Shown here: piece after piece, positions 1-6,797 of the stretch
Layout: the number at the start of each line of letters is the position of its first letter
Numbering within the stretch: the first letter of the stretch is position 1
DNA from: Pseudomonadota bacterium
GTDB taxonomy: Bacteria > Pseudomonadota > Alphaproteobacteria > Rhizobiales > Methylopilaceae
Reading direction: 5' to 3'
Length of the DNA: 16,136 bases
NCBI GenBank assembly: GCA_023430145.1
Contig: JAEZCD010000173.1
Coordinates: forward strand, 1 to 16,136
Program-made: the position numbers and the translations under genes
The notes under the pieces: generated by a model
What the model was told of the DNA's origin: nothing
What the model saw: only the letters and a program-made list of their open reading frames with translations
The model's database searches: none

Positions 1-752
1 CTCCCGCCCCGGCGCCTGCGTCGACGGTCGCAGAGCCCGAGGCCGCTCCGCCGCCCGCAGCCCCGCCCACCGAGGTCGCCGCGGTGGCGCCGACGGAGCC
101 GGTCCCGACCCCCGAGCCGGCGCCGGCCGACGGCGGCTTCGGCGAGGAGGACGCCGCCGAGGACATGACCGGCGTGCACGAATACGCCAGCCTCGCCGAG
201 GTCCCGGACGTCGTCCGCCAGCTCGCCGAGAGCCTTCCGGAATGCGTGCCGCTCGACAAGGGCGCCCGCCGCCAGCCCTTCGGCGAGCGGACCCTGTTCT
301 CCTTCGCCTGCCCGGCCGACCGCCCGCAGGAGCAGGAGCGCGCCTTCGTGCTCGCCCGCGACGCGCGCGGCAACGGCGCCAACGTGCTGATGTTCCCGCG
401 GCCGGGCGGCAAGTCGGTCGAGCCGCTGCACGAGCTGTCGAACCCGCGCGTCACGCCGGGCGCGCGCGAGTTCATTCACACCGCGATCGATCCGGGCGAC
501 CGTCCCTGCCGCCAGCAGGGCCGCTGGCGCGTCGACGAGCGCGGCAATGCCGGCCTGCTCGGCTGGCGTTCGTCGACGACCTGCGACGGCGCGTGGACCA
601 CGGCGGCCGCCTCCGCCAAGAAGGATCCCCCGGCGGCGAAATCGAAGGGCGGCTCCAGGAAGGCGAGCGCCAAGAAGTCCAGCCGCAGCAAGGGCAAGGC
701 GACCGCCCGCAAGTCCACCGCCAAGAAGAAGCCGGTCAAGAAGAAGCGCTGA
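1..752 (+). CDS. DUF1176-like protein with lysine-rich C-terminal tail (5' end outside window)
   Basis: The reading frame is open from base 3 with no stop, so the true start probably lies upstream. A GTG at 84 is an alternative start giving 222 residues. In order, the visible protein has a Pro/Ala/Glu-rich linker (to about base 165), a compact domain of roughly 130 residues (about 170-590), and a tail very rich in Lys, Ala and Ser (about 610-750). The domain has four cysteines, in ECVPL, SFACP, RPCRQ and TTCDG. Its ending (a SNPR stretch, then PCRQQGRW, then a final Cys-Asp-Gly) resembles the DUF1176 pattern of exported alphaproteobacterial proteins. That assignment is from memory and tentative. 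The cysteines would suit the periplasm, but no signal peptide can be seen because the N-terminus is missing. The tail resembles histone-H1-like tails and could bind nucleic acid or anionic polymers. The molecular function is unknown. Confidence 0.6.
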   Translation, partial: PAPAPASTVAEPEAAPPPAAPPTEVAAVAPTEPVPTPEPAPADGGFGEEDAAEDMTGVHEYASLAEVPDVVRQLAESLPECVPLDKGARRQPFGERTLFSFACPADRPQEQERAFVLARDARGNGANVLMFPRPGGKSVEPLHELSNPRVTPGAREFIHTAIDPGDRPCRQQGRWRVDERGNAGLLGWRSSTTCDGAWTTAAASAKKDPPAAKSKGGSRKASAKKSSRSKGKATARKSTAKKKPVKKKR

Positions 753-813
753 GCGGGCTCGCGCGCGCCTCGCGTCATGGTAGAATGCGGCCGCTCGCTC
801 GCGGGAGGCCCAC

Positions 814-1227
814 ATGCCGACGACCGAACAGACCGTTGCAGCGCTCTACGACAGCTGGCGCAAGGGCGACCTCGACGCCGTCATGGGCATGCTCGCCGAC
901 GACGTCGAATGGACGATCCACATCCCGCCGTCGATCAACCCGGTGGGCGGCACCGTCCGCGGGCGGGCGGCGGTCGCCGAGCGGTTCGACGAGATCGTCC
1001 GCGACTACGAGATCCTCGACTTCCGCAACGGCGACATCCTCACCAATGGCGACGAGGCCGCCGCGCGCGTCGGCATGCACTACCGGCACCGGCCGAGCGA
1101 GCAGGTGCTCGAGACCATATCGATGCACCATTGGAAGCTCGACGACGGCCGCGTCACGCTGATCGAGGAGTTCCACGACATCGACAAGATGCACGCCTTC
1201 GGCCGCCGCTGCGGCTTCTGCGAATAG
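814..1227 (+). CDS. SnoaL/NTF2-like protein, copy 1
   Basis: This is a 137-residue protein of the nuclear transport factor 2/SnoaL-like fold. The evidence is the length, the opening TTEQTVAALYDSW helix, the DLDAVMGMLADDVEW segment, the GRAAVAERF segment, and the strands ending in HHWKLDDGRV and IEEFHDID. The fold covers ketosteroid isomerases, polyketide cyclases and limonene-epoxide hydrolases, as well as binding proteins, so no substrate can be named. It has no signal peptide and is probably cytoplasmic. A GGGAGG ribosome site ends five bases before the ATG. The protein ends in an unusual RRCGFCE tail with two cysteines, shared with the next gene. The two genes are 11 bp apart and surely co-transcribed. 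Confidence 0.85.
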   Translation: MPTTEQTVAALYDSWRKGDLDAVMGMLADDVEWTIHIPPSINPVGGTVRGRAAVAERFDEIVRDYEILDFRNGDILTNGDEAAARVGMHYRHRPSEQVLETISMHHWKLDDGRVTLIEEFHDIDKMHAFGRRCGFCE

Positions 1228-1238
1228 GGAGGGCGACC

Positions 1239-1652
1239 ATGCCGACGACCGAGCAGACTGTGACGGACCTCTACGAGGCCTGGCGGAACGGCCGGCTCGA
1301 CGTCGTGCTCGAGCGCCTCGACGAAGGGATCGAGCACACGATACATATCCCGCCCTCGGTCAACCCGATCGGCGGCTCCGTGCACGGCCGCGCGGCGACT
1401 GCCGAGCGGCTCGCCGCCATCGGTCGCGACTACGAGATCCTCGCCTTCGACAATGGCGAGATCGTCGCCGACGGCGACGAGGCGCGGACGCAGGTGCGCC
1501 TGCGCTACCGGCATCGGCAGAGCGGCGAGGTGATCGAGACGGTCTCCGAGCATCATTGGCGGCTCGCGAACGGCCGCGTCGTCGCCTTCGAGGAGTTCCA
1601 CGACGTCGAAGCGGTACGCGCCTTCTCCCGCCGCTGCGGCTTCTGCGACTAG
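1239..1652 (+). CDS. SnoaL/NTF2-like protein, copy 2
   Basis: This is a second 137-residue SnoaL/NTF2-like protein. It aligns to the preceding gene without gaps at about 82 of 137 identical residues (hand count), so the pair is a tandem duplication. Conserved blocks are the MPTTEQTV start, THIPPS-type HIPPS.NP.GG, RDYEIL, YRHR, HHW, EEFHD and the final RRCGFC followed by Asp. The ATG at 1239 follows an AGGGAGGG ribosome site that overlaps the stop region of copy 1. An in-frame continuation upstream exists but would overlap copy 1 and has no matching sequence. Several first-copy residues differ (for example VEW becomes IEH), so the two may bind different ligands. Function is unknown. Confidence 0.85.
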   Translation: MPTTEQTVTDLYEAWRNGRLDVVLERLDEGIEHTIHIPPSVNPIGGSVHGRAATAERLAAIGRDYEILAFDNGEIVADGDEARTQVRLRYRHRQSGEVIETVSEHHWRLANGRVVAFEEFHDVEAVRAFSRRCGFCD

Positions 1653-1679
1653 TTTTCGGACGGGCGGGGAACTTTCTTC

Positions 1680-1801
1680 CCCTCTCCCAGGGGGAGAGGG
1701 TGCCCGCGAAGCGGGCGGGTGAGGGGCTCTCCCGCATCAGAACGAGCGCCGTAACCCCTCATCCGGCTGCTTCGCGGCCACCTTCTCCCTCTGGGAGAAG
1801 G
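1680..1801 (+). repeat. Composite palindromic (REPIN-like) element, copy A
   Basis: Two hairpin-bearing units face each other. The first unit has a 9-bp stem CCCTCTCCC/GGGAGAGGG (1680-1700, 3-nt loop), followed one base later by GCCCGC-GAA-GCGGGC (1702-1716) and then GGGTGAGGGG. After a short spacer comes an inverted variant unit: ACCCCTCATCCGG, an imperfect GGCTGC-TTC-GCGGCC, and the 9-bp stem CCTTCTCCC/GGGAGAAGG (1781-1801). A reverse-complement copy including the spacer lies at 3669-3798, on the other side of hisS. The layout, two inverted REP-like units, is that of REPIN elements. The element sits 27 bp after the second SnoaL-like gene and could also act as a transcript end. Confidence 0.85.
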
Positions 1802-1870
1802 AAGAGTTCCCACCGTCCTTGCCCCCTCCCCGCTCCCGGGATAGACCCGCCGCATTCCCGGAGCCTTGCC

Positions 1871-3634
1871 ATGAACGCCCCTGCCCCAGCCCCGAAGACG
1901 CTCGCCCGCCTGCCGCGCGGATTCTCCGACCGCGGCCCGGCGGAGCTGGCGGCGACGCGGGCGATGGTGGAGACGATCCGAAAGACCTACGAGCTGTGGG
2001 GCTTCGAGGCGGTGGAGACACCGTTCCTCGAATACACCGACGCGCTCGGAAAGTTCTTGCCCGACCAGGACCGGCCGAACGCCGGCGTCTTTTCGCTGCA
2101 GGACGACGACGAGCAGTGGATGAGTCTGCGCTACGACCTCACCGCGCCGCTCGCCCGCCACGTCGCCGAGAATTTTGACGCTCTGCCGAAGCCCTACCGC
2201 AGCTACCGCTTCGGCCCTGTGTTCCGCAACGAGAAGCCGGGCCCCGGCCGCTTCCGCCAGTTTCTGCAGTTCGACGCCGACACGGTGGGATCGGCGAGCG
2301 TCACGGCGGACGCCGAGATCTGCATGATGGCGGCGGACACGCTGGAGGCGCTCGGCATCGCCCGCGGCGACTATGTCATCAAGGTCAACAACCGCAAGCT
2401 TCTCGATGGCGTGATGGAAGAGATCGGCTTGGGTGGTGAGGAAAATTTCTCTAAACGCTTGATCGTTCTGCGAGCCATCGACAAGCGGGATCGCCTTGGT
2501 GACGAGGGTGTTCGCGCGCTGCTCGGTCGTGGGAGAAGAGATGAAAGCGGCGACTTCACTAAGGGGGCAGAGCTAAGCGACGAAGAGATAGAGAAGGTTG
2601 CGACCTTCCTCGCCAGCGGAATTGGCGATCAGGACGACCTATCAATCAAGATCGGTGGTGCACTTCGAGCTGCCAGACTGGGGCCGGGACAACTAAGGGC
2701 ACTCGTCAAACCGATTCCACATGACAGTGAGGAGGGCATCAGCCTCACCGAGGAACAGATAGACCTATTGCTGACTTGCAGCGACTTCCTCCCGGGCTTT
2801 CCTCAGCCCAACGCGAGGCGCCGACGCGAGAAATGGCCTGACGATCTGTCGGTGAGATTCGTCTTCGAAGCCGACGAAATTGTCCTCCCCATTGACAACA
2901 TGATCACCCTAGATCGATTGCGGCGCGTTGGACCCTCTAATGCGACCTTCCAAGAAGGTGTCAGCGAACTTGAGCAGATTGCTCAAGTCTGTGAATCTGC
3001 GAAGTATGGATCCGGACGAATTCTGATCGACCCTTCCGTCGTCCGTGGCCTCGAATACTATACCGGCCCGGTCTACGAGGCCGAGCTGACCTTCCAGGTC
3101 AACGACGAGAACGGCAATCCGGTGCGCTTCGGCGCGGTCGGCGGCGGCGGGCGCTATGACGGGCTCGTCTCGCGCTTCCGCAGCGAGCCGGTGCCAGCGA
3201 CCGGAATCTCCATCGGCGTCTCGCGGCTGCAGGCGGCGCTGAAGCTGCTCGGGCACGGCGCGTCGGAGCCGGTCGGCCCGGTCGTCGTGCTCGTCATGGA
3301 CAAGGATTCCGACAGCGTCGGCCGCTATCTCTCCCTCGCCGCAAGACTGCGCAGCGAGGGCATTGCGGCGGAGATCTATCTCGGCACGGCCGGCATGAAG
3401 GCGCAGATGCGCTATGCCGACAGGCGCCGCAGCCCGGTCGTCGTCATCCAGGGCTCCAACGAGCGCGCCAAGGGCGAGGTGACCGTGAAGGACCTCATCG
3501 TCGGCGCGCAGGCGTCCCAAAAGATCGCCGACCGTGCCGGCTGGATCGAGGAGCGCCCTGGCCAGGAAACGGTGCCGGAGGCCGAGATGGTGGCGAAGGT
3601 GAAGGAGTACCTTTCCCGCCACGGGCTGCTGTAG
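1871..3634 (+). CDS. hisS: Histidyl-tRNA synthetase, enlarged by an internal insertion
   Basis: This cytoplasmic class II enzyme charges tRNA-His with histidine. The ATG at 1871 gives 587 residues and opens with the family-typical LPRGFSDR. Readable in order are the motif 2 region (YRFGPVFRNEKPGPGRFRQF, about 110-130), the histidine-binding VRGLEYYTGPVYE (about 391-403), GAVGGGGRYDGL (about 421-432), the motif 3 segment ATGISIGVSRL (about 442-452), and a C-terminal anticodon-binding domain (about 465-587). Alphaproteobacterial HisS is usually about 500 residues. The excess lies at about residues 251-343, between DESGDFTKGAELS and the QEGVSELEQI stretch, and matches nothing I recognise. Four hand-counted 60-base blocks at 2641-2760 and 2821-2940 are about 55% G+C, against 70% at 2101-2160 and 78% at 3121-3180. 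All catalytic motifs are intact, so the enzyme is probably functional. hisZ and hisG, often neighbours in this group, are absent. Confidence 0.96.
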   Translation: MNAPAPAPKTLARLPRGFSDRGPAELAATRAMVETIRKTYELWGFEAVETPFLEYTDALGKFLPDQDRPNAGVFSLQDDDEQWMSLRYDLTAPLARHVAENFDALPKPYRSYRFGPVFRNEKPGPGRFRQFLQFDADTVGSASVTADAEICMMAADTLEALGIARGDYVIKVNNRKLLDGVMEEIGLGGEENFSKRLIVLRAIDKRDRLGDEGVRALLGRGRRDESGDFTKGAELSDEEIEKVATFLASGIGDQDDLSIKIGGALRAARLGPGQLRALVKPIPHDSEEGISLTEEQIDLLLTCSDFLPGFPQPNARRRREKWPDDLSVRFVFEADEIVLPIDNMITLDRLRRVGPSNATFQEGVSELEQIAQVCESAKYGSGRILIDPSVVRGLEYYTGPVYEAELTFQVNDENGNPVRFGAVGGGGRYDGLVSRFRSEPVPATGISIGVSRLQAALKLLGHGASEPVGPVVVLVMDKDSDSVGRYLSLAARLRSEGIAAEIYLGTAGMKAQMRYADRRRSPVVVIQGSNERAKGEVTVKDLIVGAQASQKIADRAGWIEERPGQETVPEAEMVAKVKEYLSRHGLL

Positions 3635-3668
3635 CGGGGCCGCTTCCTTCTCCCAGGGGAGCGCTCTT

Positions 3669-3798
3669 CCTTCTCCCGGCGGGAGAAGGTGGCCGCGAAG
3701 CGGCCGGATGAGCCGTACGGCGCTCTCCTGATGCTCCATAACCCCTCACCCGCGCGCTTCGCGGGCACCCTCTCCCCATGGGGCCCCATGGGAGAGGG
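3669..3798 (-). repeat. Composite palindromic (REPIN-like) element, copy B, inverted
   Basis: This is the reverse complement of the element at 1680-1801. On the plus strand it starts with the CCTTCTCCC/GGGAGAAGG stem (3669-3689) and GGCCGC-GAA-GCGGCC (3691-3705). It ends with CCCGCG/CGCGGG (about 3749-3765) and a long near-perfect stem (3768-3798, one bulged base) around CCATGGGGCCCCATGG. The spacer is related too: in reverse complement it shares GCGGGTGAGGGG, GCATCAG, GAGCGCCGTA and CTCATCCGG with copy A in the same order. This shows two copies of one element rather than independent hairpins. Confidence 0.85.
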
Positions 3799-3848
3799 CT
3801 TGCACACGTCTCGCAAGTTGCGTTCGGAGGTAGCGGAAGGTGCCATTT

Positions 3849-4033
3849 CCCTCCCCTTCATGGGGAGGGCGGACCGGCGCCGAAGGCGGCGGGACGGGTG
3901 GGGCGAATCCCTGTGATGCAGAACGGTCGCCTCTGCCGCCCGGTGAAGCGCTCCCGGAGCCGAGCAGTCACCCCACCCGTCTCGCTCTTCGCCTGCGGCT
4001 CAGAGCGATCCACCCTCCCCATCGAGGGGAGGG
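3849..4033. repeat. Second palindromic repeat family, paired inverted units
   Basis: The outer ends are CCCTCCCC-TTCAT-GGGGAGGG (3849-3869) and CCCTCCCC-ATCGA-GGGGAGGG (4013-4033), each an 8-bp stem with a 5-nt loop. Just inside them, the left GACGGGTGGGGCG and the right CACCCCACCCGTC are inverted matches, and further partial matches lie between. It is therefore another inverted pair of hairpin units, different in stem sequence from the hisS-flanking family. It carries no plausible coding sequence and is probably a non-autonomous interspersed repeat. Confidence 0.75.
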
Positions 4034-4103
4034 AGAGAGCCTGGCACCTCACTACCGGCGAGATGCGTGAATTCCGTATCCCCCATGGGAGAGGGAAGAA
4101 GTC

Positions 4104-4901
4104 CTACGGCTCCCACTCGCGGCTGCGCTGCTCGCCGATCGTGCAGGAGACGCGCGGCTTCGCCTGGGCGCGGAAAACCCGCGCCGGCGGCTCGCGGCCG
4201 GCGATCTCCAGCACGAGCTTGGTGCGGATCGCCTCCTCGAACTGCTCCTTGGCGCGCACCGGGATGACGAACGAGCCCGGCCCGCCGACCACGCAGTCGC
4301 GATAGTAGTCGTCGAGGTTCTCGATCTCCATGCGGCCCCAGCTCGGCCGCTTGAGCATCAGCGGCAGCCCGTTGATGACGATGCCGCGCGCCAAAACCTC
4401 GTCGCGGGCGTTGAGGACCAGTGGGCCCTGATTGTTGACGCCGTCGCCGGAGATGTCGATGACGCGGCGAATGCCCTCGTAGCCGTTGTTGTCGAACATC
4501 GGCATCGCATAGAGGAGCGCGCCGGCGATCGAGGTGCGGTGGGCGCGCTGCACGGAGGCCTCGCCGAGCCGGGCGGCGAAGTCGGCTGCCGTCTCCGGCC
4601 CGTCGACGATCTGCCAGTCGACCACGGTCCGCCGGCTGAAGGTGCCGGCCCATTCGACATAGGCGAGCGCGATGCGGCCGTGGATGCCGGTGCGGATCGC
4701 CTTCAGCACCGGCTCGGAGACGAGCGCCGCCATGTAGCCCTGGCGCTGCAGATCGAGCTCGTCGAGATCCATCGAGAAGGAGATGTCGACGGCGAGCACG
4801 AGCTCGAGGTCGACCTCGGTGTCGGCGGCCGAGGCCGGCGCGGACAGCGCGAGCAGAGCCGCGCCGAGCGCGGAGGCGAGAATGCGGAACGGGCCGAGCA
4901 T
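4104..4901 (-). CDS. Secreted DUF1194 (von Willebrand A-like) protein
   Basis: The protein has 265 residues. The start at 4901 is chosen because a GGGGAG ribosome site lies nine bases upstream and the product opens with a clear signal peptide (hydrophobic core through about residue 20, likely cleavage after APASA at 25). The frame runs on upstream to 5018, but that extension is Arg/Cys-rich and would bury the signal. The mature protein begins with a VWA-type metal site: D39-I-S41-F-S43, followed by a later Thr/Ser at 123-124 (RTSIAGAL) and DISGDG (149-154). This is the arrangement of the alphaproteobacterial DUF1194 family. VWA domains bind Mg2+ or Mn2+ and mediate protein contacts; no partner is known. 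It is probably periplasmic. It is divergent from the TerB-family gene across about 180 bp that may hold both promoters, and its 3' end faces the repeat-filled gap. Confidence 0.88.
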   Translation of the reverse strand: MLGPFRILASALGAALLALSAPASAADTEVDLELVLAVDISFSMDLDELDLQRQGYMAALVSEPVLKAIRTGIHGRIALAYVEWAGTFSRRTVVDWQIVDGPETAADFAARLGEASVQRAHRTSIAGALLYAMPMFDNNGYEGIRRVIDISGDGVNNQGPLVLNARDEVLARGIVINGLPLMLKRPSWGRMEIENLDDYYRDCVVGGPGSFVIPVRAKEQFEEAIRTKLVLEIAGREPPARVFRAQAKPRVSCTIGEQRSREWEP

Positions 4902-5080
4902 GCGACGGAACTCCCCGTGCGAACGGGCAGCTTGGCATCGCCGGCCGCAGCGCGCCAGCCGGGCGATGAGGGCTGGCCACTCACGAGAACGCGAGGCGAT
5001 GCATCGGTGTTGCCGCATCGCACTGGCGCTGCGGAACGCGGCGCCTACCTAGGACGGGCAGACCCGCTCGGAACCCGCCC

Positions 5081-5563
5081 ATGCTCGACACGCTGCGCCG
5101 CTTCCTGACCGACCTCTCCGCCGCTCCCGGCCCGGCGGCGAGCGACGAGGATGCCGTCCACGTCGCGGTGGCGGCGCTGCTCATCCATCTCGTCATGGCC
5201 GACGGCATCGTCGAGGACGAGGAGCGCGCGATCCTGGAGCGCACCCTCGCCACCCATTTCGATCTCGACCCCGCCGCCGCCCGCGCGCTCGTCGAGGAAG
5301 GTCGCGCGCGCGAGGAGGAGGCGGTCGACTTCTACGCCTTCACGAGCCTCCTGAAGCGCTCGCTCGACGCCGCCGGCCGGCGCGAGGTGGTGAAGATGAT
5401 GTGGGAGGTCGTCTACGCCGACGGCGCGGCGGGCGAGCTCGAGGACAACATCGTCTGGCGGGTCGCCGAGCTGCTCGCGGTCTCCAGCCGCGAGCGGCTC
5501 GAGATCAAGCACGAGGTGCAGGCCCGCGCCCGGCCGGCGACTACGCAGCGCAGCCGCCGGTAG
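5081..5563 (+). CDS. TerB-family (tellurite-resistance B-like) protein
   Basis: This is a 160-residue soluble, all-helical protein with the TerB-like pattern. A first helix pair contains HVAVAALLIHLVMADGIVEDEE (about 26-47), and a second contains VVKMMWEVVYADGAAGELEDNIVWRVAELL (about 106-135). The two matching ADG..E/D acidic turns are the family's likely metal-binding positions. Such stand-alone domains are widespread in alphaproteobacteria, where a role in tellurite resistance is unproven. No other ter gene is nearby. The ATG has only a weak upstream ribosome site. The basic tail (about 148-160) is probably disordered. The function is best called a metal- or stress-related TerB-fold protein. 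Confidence 0.85.
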   Translation: MLDTLRRFLTDLSAAPGPAASDEDAVHVAVAALLIHLVMADGIVEDEERAILERTLATHFDLDPAAARALVEEGRAREEEAVDFYAFTSLLKRSLDAAGRREVVKMMWEVVYADGAAGELEDNIVWRVAELLAVSSRERLEIKHEVQARARPATTQRSRR

Positions 5564-5780
5564 AGGCTGCCCGGCCTCGCCAGCTCCGGCAGGCCTTCGA
5601 CTGGCACTCGCAAGCCCTCGAAGAGCGCAGCCGCGCCCGCCGGTAAGGCGCGACAGCAGACGCGGGTGCGTTCGCACGAGTGACGACTGTACGGATGCGT
5701 TCCCCCGCGCCGATCACCTCAGCGAGGGTGCCTTTCGCTCGGCAGAAGATGGAACAAGCGACCGAGCCGCTTTGTTGGCG

Positions 5781-5801
5781 GCCATCCCCCCGATGGCGGA
5801 G
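5781..5801 (+). promoter_or_regulatory. Hairpin abutting the ribosome site of the manganese catalase gene
   Basis: A perfect 6-bp stem GCCATC/GATGGC with a CCCCC loop (5781-5797) is followed immediately by GGAG (5798-5801), which lies seven bases before the TTG at 5809. The GGAG supports TTG as the true start. A hairpin touching the ribosome site could affect initiation, though the stem is short enough to occur by chance. Confidence 0.45.
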
Positions 5802-5808
5802 AAGAGCC

Positions 5809-6702
5809 TTGTTCCTACGCATCGACAAGCTGCAGATCGCGTTGCCCCTCGAAACGACGTTCGACCCTAATGCCGCGGCCGCGGTCCAGGAACTGCTCGG
5901 CGGCCGCTTCGGGGAGATGTCGACGCTGAACAACTACCTTCATCAATCGGTTGCGATGAAGGCGAAGAAGCAGCTCGGGCCGTTCTACGAGCTCGTCGCC
6001 AGCATCACCGCCGAGGAGGTCGGTCACGTCGAGCTCGTGACGGCGACGATCAACGCCCTTCTCGACAAGGCGCCGACCGATCTCGACCCTGAGAACGCGG
6101 CTTGGGAGAGCATGCGGAACGCCCGCTACACGCACCATTTCATTCAGGGTGGCCCCGGCCACACCGTCGCCGATTCGCATGGTGCGCCGTGGACTGGCGA
6201 CTACGTCTTCAGCTCGGGCAACCTCGTCCTCGACCTCCTGCACAACTTCTTCCTCGAAAGCGGTGCACGCACCCACAAGGCCCGCGTCTATCAGATGACG
6301 TCGAACGAGACTGCCCGGAGGATGATCGGCTATCTGCTCGTGCGCGGCGGCGTCCACCAGGCCGCCTATGCCTTGGCACTGGAGAAGCTCACTGGGGTCA
6401 ACATGACCAAGATGTTGCCCCTGCCGAACATCGACAATACTAAGTTCGAGCATACCCGGCCCTGGCAGGAGCGGGGCGAGCATACGCGGCTCTACACGTT
6501 CAGCCCGTCGGACTACACCAGCCTCGGCGGCATCTGGTCCGGCACTGCCGAGTGGGACGATGGCGCCGCGCTCGAGGTCGTTCCAGGCCATCCCGAGGGC
6601 GGCGATGCTCCCGAAGGAACGCCCAACCAGACGGGCTTCGCTCCACAATACGAGCCGGAGGAGATTTTCGACATCGCCAAGCGGCTAATGCGCAACATGT
6701 AG
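5809..6702 (+). CDS. Manganese (non-heme) catalase
   Basis: This cytoplasmic enzyme converts hydrogen peroxide to water and oxygen at a di-manganese centre. The chosen TTG start gives 297 residues beginning with FLRIDKLQI, the usual start of the family. A GTG at 5680 would add 43 Arg/Pro-rich residues unlike it. Metal ligands are all present at positions nearly matching the Lactobacillus plantarum enzyme: E36 (GGRFGEMSTL), E70 and H73 (AEEVGHVEL), E149 (FFLESG) and H182 (GGVHQAAY). The four-helix core is followed by the typical C-terminal arm ending in EEIFDIAKRLMRNM. A hand-counted block (6061-6120) is 65% G+C, a little below the neighbours, which would fit acquisition but is weak evidence. 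It stands alone between the TerB gene and the convergent exoD-like pair. No peroxide-regulator site is recognisable. Confidence 0.95.
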   Translation: MFLRIDKLQIALPLETTFDPNAAAAVQELLGGRFGEMSTLNNYLHQSVAMKAKKQLGPFYELVASITAEEVGHVELVTATINALLDKAPTDLDPENAAWESMRNARYTHHFIQGGPGHTVADSHGAPWTGDYVFSSGNLVLDLLHNFFLESGARTHKARVYQMTSNETARRMIGYLLVRGGVHQAAYALALEKLTGVNMTKMLPLPNIDNTKFEHTRPWQERGEHTRLYTFSPSDYTSLGGIWSGTAEWDDGAALEVVPGHPEGGDAPEGTPNQTGFAPQYEPEEIFDIAKRLMRNM

Positions 6703-6797
6703 CGTTCGCGCGCGGGAGTGACCCGAACGAGGGATCGGCGGCCGCCCGTTGCCACCATCCCCTGTCTGCTTCGGACGAGTCGGTTGAGCGACAACCG

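Larger units (their letters stand above)
3635..4103. other. 469-bp gene-free gap filled with palindromic repeats
   Basis: This is the gap between the convergent ends of hisS and the DUF1194 gene. I see no credible gene in it. Short frames here translate repeat sequence and lack family features. It contains the inverted copy of the hisS-flanking element (3669-3798), a second palindromic element (3849-4033), and a fragment CCCCCATGGGAGAGGG near 4081-4096 related to the first element. The stem at 3669-3689 begins 35 bp after the hisS stop and is the best candidate for a 3' end signal, but no T-run follows it. Confidence 0.8.

Noticed and set aside
1556..1870. Upstream in-frame extension of hisS to 1556
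   Set aside because: The extension overlaps the second SnoaL-like gene and runs through the repeat. Family similarity begins after the ATG at 1871.
2909..3739. 276-codon minus-strand frame opposite the end of hisS
   Set aside because: It overlaps conserved hisS catalytic segments and starts in the palindromic repeat. The product has no recognisable domain.
3689..4305. Several plus-strand frames of 66-175 codons in the gap after hisS
   Set aside because: They translate palindromic repeats and the antisense of the DUF1194 gene. Composition is Arg/Pro-rich with no motifs.
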